The translations under genes and the position numbers were made by a program. Source: Methylobacterium nonmethylotrophicum (lineage in GTDB: Bacteria; Pseudomonadota; Alphaproteobacteria; Rhizobiales; Beijerinckiaceae). Taken from it: DNA of 53,146 bases. Below are positions 1-9,424 of this stretch, one piece after another (position 1 is the first letter of the stretch; every line of letters begins with the position of its first letter). A model generated the notes under the pieces. That model made no database searches. It was not told the DNA's origin and worked only from the letters and a program-made list of their open reading frames with translations. The DNA is taken from the NCBI RefSeq assembly GCF_004745635.1, contig NZ_SRLB01000041.1:1-53146 (forward strand), in the 5' to 3' direction.

Positions 1-914
1 CCGACCTGGCCGGCGATCTCCTGGATCGAGGCCGTCATCTCCTCCGAGCCCGCCGCCACCGTCGCGGCGCGCTGGCGGGCGTCGTCCGCCGAGCGGGTCA
101 GGCCCGCGGCCGAGTTCTGCATCTCCGCGACTGCCGTGCTCATGGCGGCGACGACCCGGGAGACGTCCGAGGACAGGTTGGTATGCGTGGTCACCACCGA
201 CCAAGTGAGCATCGGGCCGAGATAGCTGCCGTCCGGGCCCGTGATCGCCGAGACCTGCAGGTCGAGCACCTCCGGCCCGAGACGGATCTGCGCGCGGTGC
301 GGCAGCCGGCTCGCATCGGCGAGCATCCGGCGCTGGTGCGACGGGTTCTTGTGGAAGACGTCGATCGAGGTGCCGACCATCAGCTCCGCCTTGACCGGCA
401 GGTACTGCGCGAGCGGACCGAGGGTGTCCATCGAGGTCGCGTTCATGTAGTCGATGCGGAAGTCGTCGTGCGGGTCGGCGGTCATCACGGCGACCGGCAG
501 GCCCTCGATCATCGTGCTGAGGCGGCTGAACTCTGTCTTCTTCCTCGTGATATCGGTGGCGATCTTCACGACCTTGACGGGCCGGCCGGAGGCATCGAGG
601 ACCGGATTGTACGTGGTCTCGAGCCAGATGCGCCTGCCGTTCTTGCCGACGCGCATGCATTCTCCGGCGAAGTGCGCTCCGGTGCGGAGCCTGTCCCAGA
701 AGATCGCGTAGTCCGGCGCAGCGGCCGCGGCTTCGTCGACCAGCATGCGGTGGTGCTGGCCGAGGAGATCCTGGGCATCGTAGCCGATGATATCGAGGAA
801 ATTGGCATTGACGCGCAGTATCTTGCCACTCATGTCGAATTCGGCGACTGCCAGCGACTTCTCGATCGCCTGAAGTGTCGCGTTCTCAAGGCTTGGCTTG
901 TTCCTGCGCAGCAT
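1..914 (-). CDS. PAS-domain methyl-accepting chemotaxis protein (partial, 3' end outside window)
   Basis: The minus strand is open from about 950 to the left edge. The encoded protein has a PAS domain at residues ~15-115 (with DFNANFL-like core VNANFLDIIGYD and a PAC-like segment ending ATDITRKK). A second, PAS-like segment follows at ~125-225. The last residues before the edge (AAGSEEMTASIQEIAGQV) are the start of a methyl-accepting signalling domain. No membrane segment or signal peptide is visible, so this is probably a soluble receptor that senses a cytoplasmic cue and signals to CheA/CheW. I chose the ATG at 914 because AGGGG lies 9 nt upstream. In-frame ATGs at 947 and 950 are possible but lack a Shine-Dalgarno sequence. 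The C-terminal signalling tip is not in the window, so chemotaxis function is inferred. Confidence 0.85.
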   Translation of the reverse strand, partial: MLRRNKPSLENATLQAIEKSLAVAEFDMSGKILRVNANFLDIIGYDAQDLLGQHHRMLVDEAAAAAPDYAIFWDRLRTGAHFAGECMRVGKNGRRIWLETTYNPVLDASGRPVKVVKIATDITRKKTEFSRLSTMIEGLPVAVMTADPHDDFRIDYMNATSMDTLGPLAQYLPVKAELMVGTSIDVFHKNPSHQRRMLADASRLPHRAQIRLGPEVLDLQVSAITGPDGSYLGPMLTWSVVTTHTNLSSDVSRVVAAMSTAVAEMQNSAAGLTRSADDARQRAATVAAGSEEMTASIQEIAGQV

Positions 915-1139
915 TTTCAGAGCCCCTGCTCTCGAAATCCCGTACATCATCGGGCAAATTGATTAAGAGTACGTGAGTCGAGCATGGAGCGATAAATAAT
1001 CAAATCGCCTGTTCATGAGCTATTTGGGCTCATCGTAGGAGACACCGAATGCCGCATCAGGAAAGCTATCTTATCTGCAATCGCTGATCGGTGGATCATC
1101 GTCTCGGATGCTCGCGACGAGCACAGGACGACAGCCAGC

Positions 1140-1485
1140 CGGCGCTCCTCTTCGGCTTCACGGTCGCCCTGGGGCCGGCATCCCGATCGCCCTCTCGCTC
1201 TCGGTCGGGGCGCTCGCCTTCCGGGCGGCCGATGGCGGCATCGACCCGGCGGCCTTCGCTGAGCAGGCCTCCGGCATCGGCGCCCTGCTCCTGCCGGAGG
1301 CGCAGGGCTTCGGCATCGCGCCGCTGCATGACGGCATCGTGCTCATCATCGCGACGGGGCTCGGCCCGTTCGCGCCGCCTGCGCGGTGGGCGGCGTCACG
1401 CTCGGAGAGGCGGTCCGGCCGACCGGCAAGTCCCTGCTTCTGCTGCGCGTCTGCCTCCTGCTGGTCGCCGTCGTGGCCGGTGCGG
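1140..1485 (+). pseudogene. Remnant of TRAP transporter large permease (DctM-like)
   Basis: Three successive plus-strand frames carry pieces of one DctM-type protein. Frame 2 (about 1142-1173) reads ALLFGFTVALG. Frame 1 (about 1174-1380) reads GIPIALSLSVGALAF and then LGIDP-like text GIAPLHDGIVLIIATGLG followed by FAPP. Frame 3 (about 1386-1478) reads GGVTLGEAVRPTG and a final hydrophobic helix. The first piece matches the N-terminal helix of DctM, and the other two match its last quarter. The ~430-residue protein has therefore lost most of its middle and has frameshifts at about 1173 and 1382. It would once have been the membrane subunit of a TRAP uptake system for a small organic acid. No DctP or DctQ partner is nearby. 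Confidence 0.6.
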
Positions 1486-1491
1486 CCGGGC

Positions 1492-1698
1492 CGGCCCATT
1501 CTCGACCCGCACGCGCCGCGCACGCCGGTCGAGCGGGGCGTGTCCGGTATCGCCATCGCGGGCCAGACCGCGCGGCTCACCGCCGGCGACACCGTCCCGG
1601 TTCCCTCCGGCGCGGCCCACTCCGCCGTCGCGATCGCGGCCGGCGCGCTGAGCGACGTGCTCACGCCGATGCGGGAGGATGTCGTGGCGCAGGCGTGA
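1492..1698 (+). pseudogene. Remnant of a cupin-domain protein
   Basis: The reading frame from 1492 to the stop at 1696-1698 encodes the C-terminal half of a single cupin barrel. It includes the typical GDTVPVPSGAAHSAVAI segment (turn, then PxGxxH), followed by a TPMRED tail common in small cupins. No start codon, ribosome site or N-terminal half (the first HxH metal motif) is present. The piece directly abuts the DctM remnant, so the two form a junction of truncated genes rather than an intact operon. The identification rests on motif pattern only. Confidence 0.5.
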
Positions 1699-1749
1699 GG
1701 ATCATCCCCGGCCGCGTGCGGACGGGGCCGCCCTGATCCCCGGGATCCC

Positions 1750-3417
1750 TCACAGGAACGGCGCGATGTCCTTCGGGTCCCGCGCCGGCTTCACGTCCCG
1801 CCGGTTCCACCAGCCGCCGCCGAGCGCCTGGAACAGGGCCGCGGTGTCGGCGTACTGGTTGGCCTGGGCCTGGGCCTGGGTCACCAGGGCCTGGAGGTAG
1901 GCCGATTGCGTGATCAGCAGCGAGGCGCTGCTGACGGCGCCGAGGCCGAACTGCTTGCGCACGAGCTCGACGCTCTGCTGGCTCGCCTTGACGGCGGCGT
2001 TGGCGGCGGCGACGGCGCGGCCGTCGGCCTGGAGGGCGCGCAACGCGTCGGCGACGTTCTGGTAGGCGGTGATGACCGTGGCGCGGTACTGGGCCTGGGC
2101 CGCCGCCAGGTTCTCCTCCGCCGCCTGCTGGCGCCGGAAGAGCGTGCCGCCGTCGAAGAGCGGCTGGGCGACCGCCCCCGCGATGGTCCAGAGGCTGGCG
2201 GCCGGGTTGAGCAGGCCCGCAAAATTGGTGGCGCTCGCGCCGACCGCGCCCGAGATGGTGAATTGCGGCAGGCGGTTGGCCACCGCGACGCCGACCTGGG
2301 CGCTCGCCGCGTGCACCGCCGCCTCGGCCGCCTTCACGTCGGGGCGCTGCTCGATCAGCCGCGAGGGCAGGCTCACCGGCAGGGTGCGGGGCAGGTGCAG
2401 GGAGGCGAGCGTGAAGGTCTGGCTCACCTCCTCGCTCGGGAAGCGGCCGGCCAGCGCCGTCAGCAGGTTGCGCTGCTGGGAGAGGGCGCGCTGCAGCGGC
2501 GGCAGCAATTGCTGCGACTGGGCGAGCAGGGCGGATTGCTGCACCACGTCGGCGCCGGCGACCTGCCCGGCATTGGACTGCTTGGTGATGAGGGTGAGGA
2601 GCTCGGTCTGGGCCTGGATGACCTTCTCGGTCGCGGCGATCTGGGCCCGCAGCGCCGCCTCCTGGATCGCCGCCGCCACCACGTTCGCGGTCAGCGTCAG
2701 GTACGCGGCCTCGAGCTGCCAGCGCTGCCCCTCCGCCTGCGCCTCCTGCGATTCGAGCGCCCGGCGGGTGCCGCCGAACACGTCCGGCGCGAAGCTCACC
2801 GTCACCTGCGGGGTGACGAGGCTGTAGAGCAGCGAGTTGTCGTTGAGGGGCGATTGCAGGTCGCCGCCCGGGGCCTTGTTATAGGAGGACTGGGCGTTGA
2901 AGGCGACCTGCGGGAAGAGGGCGCCGCGCTGCGCCTCCGTCGTGGCCCGCGCCGCCCGCAAGCTCGCCTGGGCGGCCTCCAGGGTCGGGTTGCGGGCGAG
3001 CGCCTCCGCCACCAGGCTGTCGAGGGCCCGGGAGCGGAACAGCGTCCACCACTCGCCCGGCACGTCGCGGCCCGAGGCGAAGGTCTGGCCGATCGCGCCG
3101 TTCCGGCGGTCCTGCTCGGTCACCTCGGGGTTGCGCAGGCCCTCCCTGGTGTAGCGCGCGACCGGCGGCGGCGTGGCGCCCTGGAAGTCGGGCCCGACCA
3201 TGCAGGCCGAGGCGGACGCCGCCGCAAGAGCCGCCGCCAGGATGCGGGCGGCGGTCCGGGCGGCGGGGGAGGCTTCGGTCCTCGCGGGCGTCGTCACCGG
3301 CGCCTTCGCGGCCGGGGCAGCGGCCTGCGGGGCGGCCGGGGGGCGCAGGGTGGCGCGCATGGAGGCGGAAGTCCCTGCTTCGCGACGGACGGGCGTTCGG
3401 GCCTCCCTCTCGCTCAT
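1750..3417 (-). CDS. NodT/CzcC-type RND efflux outer-membrane lipoprotein
   Basis: This 555-residue protein is the outer-membrane channel of a tripartite RND pump. It shows two TolC-like repeats rich in long Ala/Gln helices, with the family opening VGPDF just after the lipidated cysteine and a GEWWTLF motif. The lipobox ASAC puts Cys at residue 72, after a hydrophobic Ala/Leu stretch at 56-71. The preceding ~50 residues are Ala/Pro-rich, which is unusually long for a lipoprotein signal. The start at 3417 gives an ATGA overlap with the pump gene upstream, so translation is probably coupled. An ATG at 3360 is an alternative start that shortens the leader. It is the last gene of a three-gene operon. 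The metal or drug substrate is not evident. Confidence 0.85.
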   Translation of the reverse strand: MSEREARTPVRREAGTSASMRATLRPPAAPQAAAPAAKAPVTTPARTEASPAARTAARILAAALAAASASACMVGPDFQGATPPPVARYTREGLRNPEVTEQDRRNGAIGQTFASGRDVPGEWWTLFRSRALDSLVAEALARNPTLEAAQASLRAARATTEAQRGALFPQVAFNAQSSYNKAPGGDLQSPLNDNSLLYSLVTPQVTVSFAPDVFGGTRRALESQEAQAEGQRWQLEAAYLTLTANVVAAAIQEAALRAQIAATEKVIQAQTELLTLITKQSNAGQVAGADVVQQSALLAQSQQLLPPLQRALSQQRNLLTALAGRFPSEEVSQTFTLASLHLPRTLPVSLPSRLIEQRPDVKAAEAAVHAASAQVGVAVANRLPQFTISGAVGASATNFAGLLNPAASLWTIAGAVAQPLFDGGTLFRRQQAAEENLAAAQAQYRATVITAYQNVADALRALQADGRAVAAANAAVKASQQSVELVRKQFGLGAVSSASLLITQSAYLQALVTQAQAQANQYADTAALFQALGGGWWNRRDVKPARDPKDIAPFL

Positions 3418-6400
3418 TGCGCCGCCTCGGTCTGTCGCGCCGGGGCCACAGGCACCCGGGGACGGTGGCGCGAGAAGGCCGCGATCAGCACCGGCAGCAC
3501 CACCAGGATCAGGATCGGCGCGAGCAGGATGCCGCCCACCACCACCAGCGCCAGGGGCTTCTGCACCTGCGAGCCGATGCCGGTCGAGACGGCGGCCGGC
3601 AGGAGGCCGACGCAGGCCGCGACGCAGGTCATCATCACCGGGCGCATGCGCACGTCGGCGGCATGGTGGATGGCCTGCGCCCGCGCCCAGCCCTCGTCCA
3701 TCAGCTGGTTGCAGTAGGAGAGCAGGATCACGCCCTCCATGGTCGAGATGCCGAACAGCGCGATGAAGCCGATCGCCGCCGAGACCGAGAAGGCGGTGCC
3801 GGTGAGCACGAGCGCGAAGATGCCGCCGATCAGCGCCATCGGGATCACGCTCAGGGTGAGCAAGGTATCGGTGAGCGACGCAAAGTTGACGTAGAGCAGG
3901 AGCGCGATCAGCGCGATCGTGAGCGGCACCACGAGCTTGAGGCGCGCGATCGCGCCCTGCAGGTTGGTGAACTCGCCGACCCATTCGAGGTGGTAGCCGG
4001 CCGGCAGCTCGACCTGCTCGGCGACGCGCCGCTGCGCCTCGATCACCGCGCCGCCGAGGTCGCGCCCGCGCACGCTGAACTTCACCGGGATGTAGCGCTC
4101 CTGGTTCTCGCGGTAGATGAAGGCGGCGCCCGAGACGAGCTGGACCCGGGCGATCTCCGAGAGCGGGACCTGCATCACGCCGTTCGGCGCCGTCACGCCC
4201 ACCGTGATGTTGCGGATCGTCTCGAGCGAGCGGCGGTATTCCGGCGCCAGCCGCACCCGCATCGGGAAGTGGCGGTCGCTGCCGTACTCGTAGAGGTCGC
4301 CCGCGGCCTGGCCGCCGATCGCCGCCGAGATCGTGGTGGCGATGTCGCCGGGCGCCAGCCCGTAGCGGGCGGCCCGCGCCCGGTCGATGTCGATGCGCAC
4401 CGTCGGCTGGCCGAGCGAGGTGAACACCGCCAGATCGGCCACCCCCGGCACGGTGGCGAGCGCCGCCTTGACGTCGTTGGCGGTGCGGGTGATCTGCTGG
4501 AGGTCCGTGCCGTAGATCTTGACCGAGTTCTCGCCCTTCACGCCGGAGGCCGCCTCCTGGACGTTGTCCTGGATGTACTGCGAGAAGTTGAACTCGATGC
4601 CGGGCAGCTCCTCGCGCAGCCGCCCCGAGATCTCCTCGATCAGCTTCTCCTTGGTCATGCCGGCGGGCCACTGGTCGGCGGGCTTCAGGGGCGCGAAGAT
4701 CTCGACGTTGAAGAAGCCGGTGGCGTCGGTGCCGTCGTCCGGCCGGCCCTGATGCGAGACGACCGTGACCACCTCCGGGTAGGAGCCGATCAGCTTGCGC
4801 ATCCGCTCGACGTAAGGGTTGCCGGCCTCCAGCGAGATCGAGGCCGGCATCGTGCCGCGGATGTAGAGGTTGCCCTCCTCCAGCGTCGGCAGGAACTCGA
4901 GGCCGAGCGTGCGCATCGCCACGCCGGTGCAGCCGAGCATCGCGACCGTCATCAGGATGGTCAGCACCCGGTTGTCGAGGGTGAAGCCCTGGAGCGGCCG
5001 GAAGAGCGCGCGCAAGGCCTTGACCACGATGGTGTCGCGCTCCTCGACATGGTTCGGCAGGATCAGGGCGGAGAGCGCCGGCGACACCGTGTAGGTGGCG
5101 AGCAATCCCCCGATCAGCGCGTAGGCGTAGGTCTTCGCCATCGGCCCGAAGATGTGGCCCTCGACGCCGGTCAGGGTGAAGAGCGGCAGGAAGCCCACGA
5201 TGATGATCGAGGCGGAGAAGAAGATCGCGCGGTTCACCTCCCGCGCCGCCGCCGCGATCAGCCGGAGCTTGACCGAGGAGCCGCGCTGCGCCGGGCCCTG
5301 GTGCTCGGCGAGGTGGCGGAAGATGTTCTCCACCATGATGACGGTCGCATCGACGATGAGGCCGAAATCGATCGCGCCGAGCGACAGGAGGTTCGCCGAC
5401 TCGCCCCGCGCCACCATGATGGCGATGGCGAAGCCCAGCGCGAACGGGATGGTGGCGGCGACGATGATCGCGCTCTTCAGGCTGCCGAGGAAGAGCCACT
5501 GCACCAGGAACACCAGCACCACGCCGAAGACCAGGTTGTGCATCACCGTGTGGGTGGTGGTGTGGATGAGCGCGCTGCGGTCGTAGAGCGGCACCACCTG
5601 CACGCCCGGCGGCAGGATGCCCGACGTGTTGATCTTCTCGATCTCGGCCTCGACGCGCTGGATCGTCGGCAGGCTCTGGCCGCCGCGGCTGAGCAGCACG
5701 ATTCCCTCGACGATGTCGCCGTCATTCTCGTGCCCGACCATGCCGAGGCGCGGCGCGTTGCTGACCGACACCTCCGCGACGTCCCGCACCAGCACCGGCA
5801 CGCCGTTCACCTGCGTGATCATGGTGTTGCGGATGTCGTCCATGTCGCGGATCAGCCCGATGCCGCGCACCACCGCCGATTGCTCGCCGACATTGAGGGT
5901 CTGGCCGCCGACATTGGTGCTCGAATTGTTGAGCGCGGCGACGAGCTGGACGAGCGTCAGCCCCTGCGCCTGGAGCCGGCGCAGGTCGACCGCGACCTCG
6001 AACTCCTTGGTCTTGCCGCCGAAGGCCGAGACGTCGACGACGCCGGGAATCGCCTTGAAGCGGCGCTGCAGCACCCAGTCCTGCAGGGTCTTCAGGTCGG
6101 TGGACGAGTAGCCCGGGGGGCCCGCCACCTTGTAGCGCATGATCTCCCCGATCGGGCTCGTCGGCGAGATCTGCGGCTGGGCGTTGTTCGGCAGGGGCGA
6201 GAGCTGCGACAGGCGGTTGAGCACCCGCTGCAGCGCCTCCTGGTAGGTGAAGTCGTAGGTGAACTGGATCTTCACGTCCGAGAGGCCGAAGACCGAGATC
6301 GTCCGCGTCACCGCGGCGTTGGGGATGCCGGCGAGCTGCACCTCGAGCGGGATGGTGATGTAGCGCTCGATCTCCTCGGCCGACTGGCCGGGATTCTGGG

Positions 6401-6548
6401 TGATGACGTCGACGAGCGGCGGCACCGGATCCGGGTAGGCCTCGATGTTGAGCTGCTGGAAACTGGCATAGCCGATCCCGAGGGTCGCCAGGAACAAGAG
6501 CAGCACCAGCACCCGCTGGCGCAGGGCGAAGTCGATCAGGCGGTTCAC
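3414..6548 (-). CDS. CzcA-family RND efflux pump, inner-membrane permease
   Basis: This 1044-residue protein is the proton-driven inner-membrane pump of a heavy-metal-type RND system. The N-terminus (MNRLIDFALRQRVLVLLL) is a first membrane helix of the CzcA/CusA group. The transmembrane-helix-4 motif DFGLIVDATVIMVEN keeps the Asp-Asp-Glu triad with the spacing (6, then 7 residues) that carries protons in CzcA. Two porter/docking halves and twelve membrane segments are expected, and the length is normal for the family. The protein is flanked by its adaptor (70 bp upstream) and its outer-membrane partner (4-bp overlap downstream). The HME subclass motif suggests divalent cations. That is inference, because no metal-responsive regulator is adjacent. 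Confidence 0.9.
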   Translation of the reverse strand: MNRLIDFALRQRVLVLLLFLATLGIGYASFQQLNIEAYPDPVPPLVDVITQNPGQSAEEIERYITIPLEVQLAGIPNAAVTRTISVFGLSDVKIQFTYDFTYQEALQRVLNRLSQLSPLPNNAQPQISPTSPIGEIMRYKVAGPPGYSSTDLKTLQDWVLQRRFKAIPGVVDVSAFGGKTKEFEVAVDLRRLQAQGLTLVQLVAALNNSSTNVGGQTLNVGEQSAVVRGIGLIRDMDDIRNTMITQVNGVPVLVRDVAEVSVSNAPRLGMVGHENDGDIVEGIVLLSRGGQSLPTIQRVEAEIEKINTSGILPPGVQVVPLYDRSALIHTTTHTVMHNLVFGVVLVFLVQWLFLGSLKSAIIVAATIPFALGFAIAIMVARGESANLLSLGAIDFGLIVDATVIMVENIFRHLAEHQGPAQRGSSVKLRLIAAAAREVNRAIFFSASIIIVGFLPLFTLTGVEGHIFGPMAKTYAYALIGGLLATYTVSPALSALILPNHVEERDTIVVKALRALFRPLQGFTLDNRVLTILMTVAMLGCTGVAMRTLGLEFLPTLEEGNLYIRGTMPASISLEAGNPYVERMRKLIGSYPEVVTVVSHQGRPDDGTDATGFFNVEIFAPLKPADQWPAGMTKEKLIEEISGRLREELPGIEFNFSQYIQDNVQEAASGVKGENSVKIYGTDLQQITRTANDVKAALATVPGVADLAVFTSLGQPTVRIDIDRARAARYGLAPGDIATTISAAIGGQAAGDLYEYGSDRHFPMRVRLAPEYRRSLETIRNITVGVTAPNGVMQVPLSEIARVQLVSGAAFIYRENQERYIPVKFSVRGRDLGGAVIEAQRRVAEQVELPAGYHLEWVGEFTNLQGAIARLKLVVPLTIALIALLLYVNFASLTDTLLTLSVIPMALIGGIFALVLTGTAFSVSAAIGFIALFGISTMEGVILLSYCNQLMDEGWARAQAIHHAADVRMRPVMMTCVAACVGLLPAAVSTGIGSQVQKPLALVVVGGILLAPILILVVLPVLIAAFSRHRPRVPVAPARQTEAAQ

Positions 6549-6618
6549 GTCGCCCCTCCCGCGGGGTTCGGAATCGGGACGCCGGGCGTCGCGACGCCAG
6601 GGGTCAGGAGGCCGAGGG

Positions 6619-7917
6619 TCAAGACGCCTTGTCGCCGGAGGCGGCGCGGTCGATGAACAGGCTGCCGCGGGTCACGACGTGCTCGCCGACCGTCAGCCCG
6701 TCGACGACCTGGACGAGGCCGCCGCCGGAGAGGCCGAGGGTGACGCCCCGCGACGCGATGGTGCCGTCCGGCCGCTCGACCCAGACCCGGGCGCGGGCGC
6801 CCTCGTAGACGATCGCGGACGCCGGAATCGCCGGGGCGCGCTCGTCGCGGCCGGTCAGGATCGTGAAGGTCGCGAACATCTCGGGGCGCAGCAGTCCCTC
6901 GGCGTTGTCGATCTCGGCCCGCACCGGCAGGCGGCGCGTCGCCGGGTCGAGGGAGGCCGCCATGTAGCTGATGCGCGCCTTGAACACCCGGTCGGGAAAG
7001 CCGATCACGCTGGCCTCGAGCTCCTGGCCGAGCTTGATCCTGGGCGCCTCGCTCTCGCGCACGTTGGCGACGAGCCACACGGTCGAGAGGTCGCCGATGA
7101 TGAAGGCCGGGTCGCTGCCCGACCCGAGATACTGGCCGAGGCCCACCTTGCGCTGCACGATGGTGCCGGCGATCGGGGCGCGGATCTCGGTCTCGGGGCT
7201 CATCGCGCCGCTCCTGGCGAAGGCGTCGATCTCAGCGTCGGACTTGCCGAGGAGGCGCAGGCGGTTGCGCACCGCCTGGAGCGCCGCCTCCGCCGAGCGC
7301 TGGTCGCTCTGGGCGGCGATCACGTCGTTCTGCGCCTGCTGCCAGTCCTTCAGCGCCACCGCCTTGGCCTGAAAGAGCTCCTGGAGCCGGGCCGCCACGG
7401 TCTGGTCGAGCTTGAGGAGCGCCGAGGCCTTGGTGAGCGCGTTCGTCGCCGCCTGGAAGTCGTTGAGGGCGGAGACCATGTCGGCGGCCTCGAGCGTGAA
7501 CAGCACCTGGTTGGCCTTCACCCGGTCGCCGGCCCGGGCCAGCACCTTGGTCACCCGGCCCGCATAGGGAGAATAGACCGGGACGTTGTCGTCCTCGTTG
7601 ACGGTGATCCGCCCCTCCGCGAAGCCCTCGGGCCGGAAGTCCCGGGCCTGCACGGTCTCGATGCCGAAGCTCGCGCGCTGCTGCTTCGTCGGCCGGAAGA
7701 CCGGCTCCGCTTGCGCCTCCCCGGGCTCGGGCGCCTGGCCCTCGACCCCCTGGCGCTGGATGAGGAGCGCCTCGAGGCGCTCGCGTACCGGGGCGAGGGC
7801 CGGCACGAACCCGACGGCCAGGCCGGCGCCCGCGAGGAGCAGGATCGCGGCGGCCCAGCCGGGGCCGCGGCGCCGCCGCGCCGGCGCCTCCGTGGTCAGG
7901 GGGTTGTTGGTATCCAT
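6619..7917 (-). CDS. CzcB-type RND efflux periplasmic adaptor (membrane fusion protein)
   Basis: This 432-residue adaptor links the pump to the outer-membrane channel. It has one N-terminal membrane anchor (about residues 21-42). A barrel-sandwich/lipoyl half follows (VYSPYAGRVTKVLARAGD), then a coiled-coil hairpin at about 135-210. The second lipoyl half is AGTIVQRKVGLGQYL, and beta-barrel and membrane-proximal domains follow. It lacks the His-rich N-terminal extension of classical CzcB. The downstream gap to the pump gene (6549-6618) contains short imperfect repeats of GACGCC(G/A)GG(G/C)GTC. It is the first gene of the efflux operon, so the operon promoter should lie in 7918-8458. Confidence 0.88.
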   Translation of the reverse strand: MDTNNPLTTEAPARRRRGPGWAAAILLLAGAGLAVGFVPALAPVRERLEALLIQRQGVEGQAPEPGEAQAEPVFRPTKQQRASFGIETVQARDFRPEGFAEGRITVNEDDNVPVYSPYAGRVTKVLARAGDRVKANQVLFTLEAADMVSALNDFQAATNALTKASALLKLDQTVAARLQELFQAKAVALKDWQQAQNDVIAAQSDQRSAEAALQAVRNRLRLLGKSDAEIDAFARSGAMSPETEIRAPIAGTIVQRKVGLGQYLGSGSDPAFIIGDLSTVWLVANVRESEAPRIKLGQELEASVIGFPDRVFKARISYMAASLDPATRRLPVRAEIDNAEGLLRPEMFATFTILTGRDERAPAIPASAIVYEGARARVWVERPDGTIASRGVTLGLSGGGLVQVVDGLTVGEHVVTRGSLFIDRAASGDKAS

Positions 7918-8458
7918 CGCGCGCCGACCGATCGCCGGGGCGGTGCGGGTGGGTCCGGGGGCGCCTCACGCCCCCTCCGCAACGGCGGGGAGCGTCCGAG
8001 ACGGACCCGGGCCGGCCGACCGACCCCTGTCTGTGCCTCAAGTCCAGGGCCCACCGGGCGTCCTGCCGTGTCCCTGCGTCAATTCCGTGACGGAACCGGC
8101 GAGCGAGGCGGGATCCGGGCCGAGGCGCTGCGCCTCGCGGACGGCGCCCCGTGCCCGTCTCTGTGGCGAGGAAACCGAACCCGAGTCAAGGATGCGTGGC
8201 CGCGCAGCCGTCCGGGCGGGCGGGGCGGTGCAGGGCCCGGCCCGGGCGACCGTTCATCGGGAGAAACGTCATTTTTTGTAAGGGCTTGACGGCAGCCAGA
8301 CACGAATTTCCGAGACGTGGATTAAGTCGTCTGGATGAGGTGGGCCGGGCTCGTTAGACCGTACGGCATGGGTCCGTCGCCTTGACCGTAGGGGGGGCCT
8401 GCCCGACCCTCGCGGGCCTGGCGTGGGTCGTCCCGCGCAGCCAGCCACGATGGTGTGC
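7918..8458. other. Intergenic region between divergent efflux operon and ParB-like gene
   Basis: This 541-bp stretch separates divergent genes and must hold promoters for both. A TTGAC sequence at 8286-8290 on the plus strand is a possible -35 element. An imperfect dyad CCAGAC/GTCTGG (8296-8301 and 8329-8334, 27 bp apart) surrounds an AT-richer patch. No convincing -10 box, riboswitch or small gene was seen. The reading frames here have no ribosome sites or recognisable domains. Confidence 0.4.
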
Positions 8459-9076
8459 ATGTCCGTCCGCGACCCGATCCTCCACAGCGTCCCGATCGCC
8501 GAGCTGCGTCCGACCCAGATGACGGTCGGCTACCGGGAGGTCGAGGCCAAGCGCCAGCGCTGGCGCGAGATCGGCGACGGCGACCGCGAGACGTTCCTCG
8601 GCGCGCACATGATCCCGGTCCTGCTCGGGCCGAAGAAGCGCCGTTACGTGATCGACCACCACCACCTCGCCCGCGCGCTGCAGGAGGAGGGGGTCGAGAA
8701 CGTGCTCACCACCGTGGTGGCCGACCTGCACCACCTGGAGAAGGACGCGTTCTGGGTCGTGGCCGACCACCGCGCCTGGGTCCATCCCTACGATGCCGAC
8801 GGCGTGCGCCGCGACGTCGGCGACCTGCCAAAACGCATCGAGGACCTCGCCGACGACCCCTTCCGCAGCCTGGCGGGCGAGTTGCGCCGGGCCGGGGGCT
8901 TTGCCAAGGACACGACGCCGTTCAGCGAGTTCCTGTGGGCCGACTTCCTGCGCCGGCGCATCAGGCGCAAGGACGTCAAGGCGGATTTCTCCGACGCCCT
9001 TGAGGAGGCCCTGGCGCTCGCCCGCTCCAAGGACGCGATGTACCTGCCGGGGTGGTGCGGACCGCACGGGGATTGA
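8459..9076 (+). CDS. ParB-like nuclease-fold protein (ParBc_2 type)
   Basis: This 205-residue cytoplasmic protein matches the family annotated as putative ParB-like nucleases. The opening VPIAELRPTQMTVGYREVE is followed by IPVLLGPKKRRYVIDHHHLAR, the ParB-type box in which a basic loop precedes an Ile-Asp-His motif. The C-terminal half (FAKDTTPFSEFLWADFLRRR) is typical of this stand-alone family and differs from chromosome-segregation ParB, which has a helix-turn-helix. I chose the ATG at 8459. Another in-frame ATG is at 8450 and a GTG at 8423, and none has a strong Shine-Dalgarno. It is probably monocistronic. Its substrate is unknown, and catalysis is not established for the family. Confidence 0.75.
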   Translation: MSVRDPILHSVPIAELRPTQMTVGYREVEAKRQRWREIGDGDRETFLGAHMIPVLLGPKKRRYVIDHHHLARALQEEGVENVLTTVVADLHHLEKDAFWVVADHRAWVHPYDADGVRRDVGDLPKRIEDLADDPFRSLAGELRRAGGFAKDTTPFSEFLWADFLRRRIRRKDVKADFSDALEEALALARSKDAMYLPGWCGPHGD

Positions 9077-9108
9077 AGCCTTTTTCCCGATCGTGTCGAC
9101 ACCCTCGT

Positions 9109-9248
9109 GTCATACCGGGGCTCGCGAAAGGCGAGACCAGGGATCCGTAACCGCTGACGGCGCAGACCGTGGCGGCTCGCGGTCCGCCTCATCGTCAAAC
9201 CGGTCGTGGGTATGGATCCCGGGTTCCGCTGCGCGGCCCCGGGATGAC
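9109..9248. repeat. Palindrome-ended intergenic element, ~140 bp
   Basis: The ends are inverted copies: GTCATACCGGGG at 9109-9120 and CCCCGGGATGAC at 9237-9248 (11 of 12 bases pair). Internal GGGATCC/GGATCCC pieces also mirror each other. The ends resemble short mobile palindromic repeats that are common between genes in alphaproteobacteria. It lies in a 348-bp gap that has no supported gene. Confidence 0.55.
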
Positions 9249-9424
9249 GCCGAGAGATGTTGAGGGAGGACTCCGTCTCTGCTTCCGCGTTCGGGCTCGT
9301 GCCCGCCCTTCGGTCACGAGGGAAGCGTTCATTTCTCCCATCAAGTTTATTTGCGGCAGGCGGGCCAACAAGCCTACTCTCCCTTCCGGCGCGGCGCGTC
9401 GCGCGGGAACGGGGGACCTCCGTG

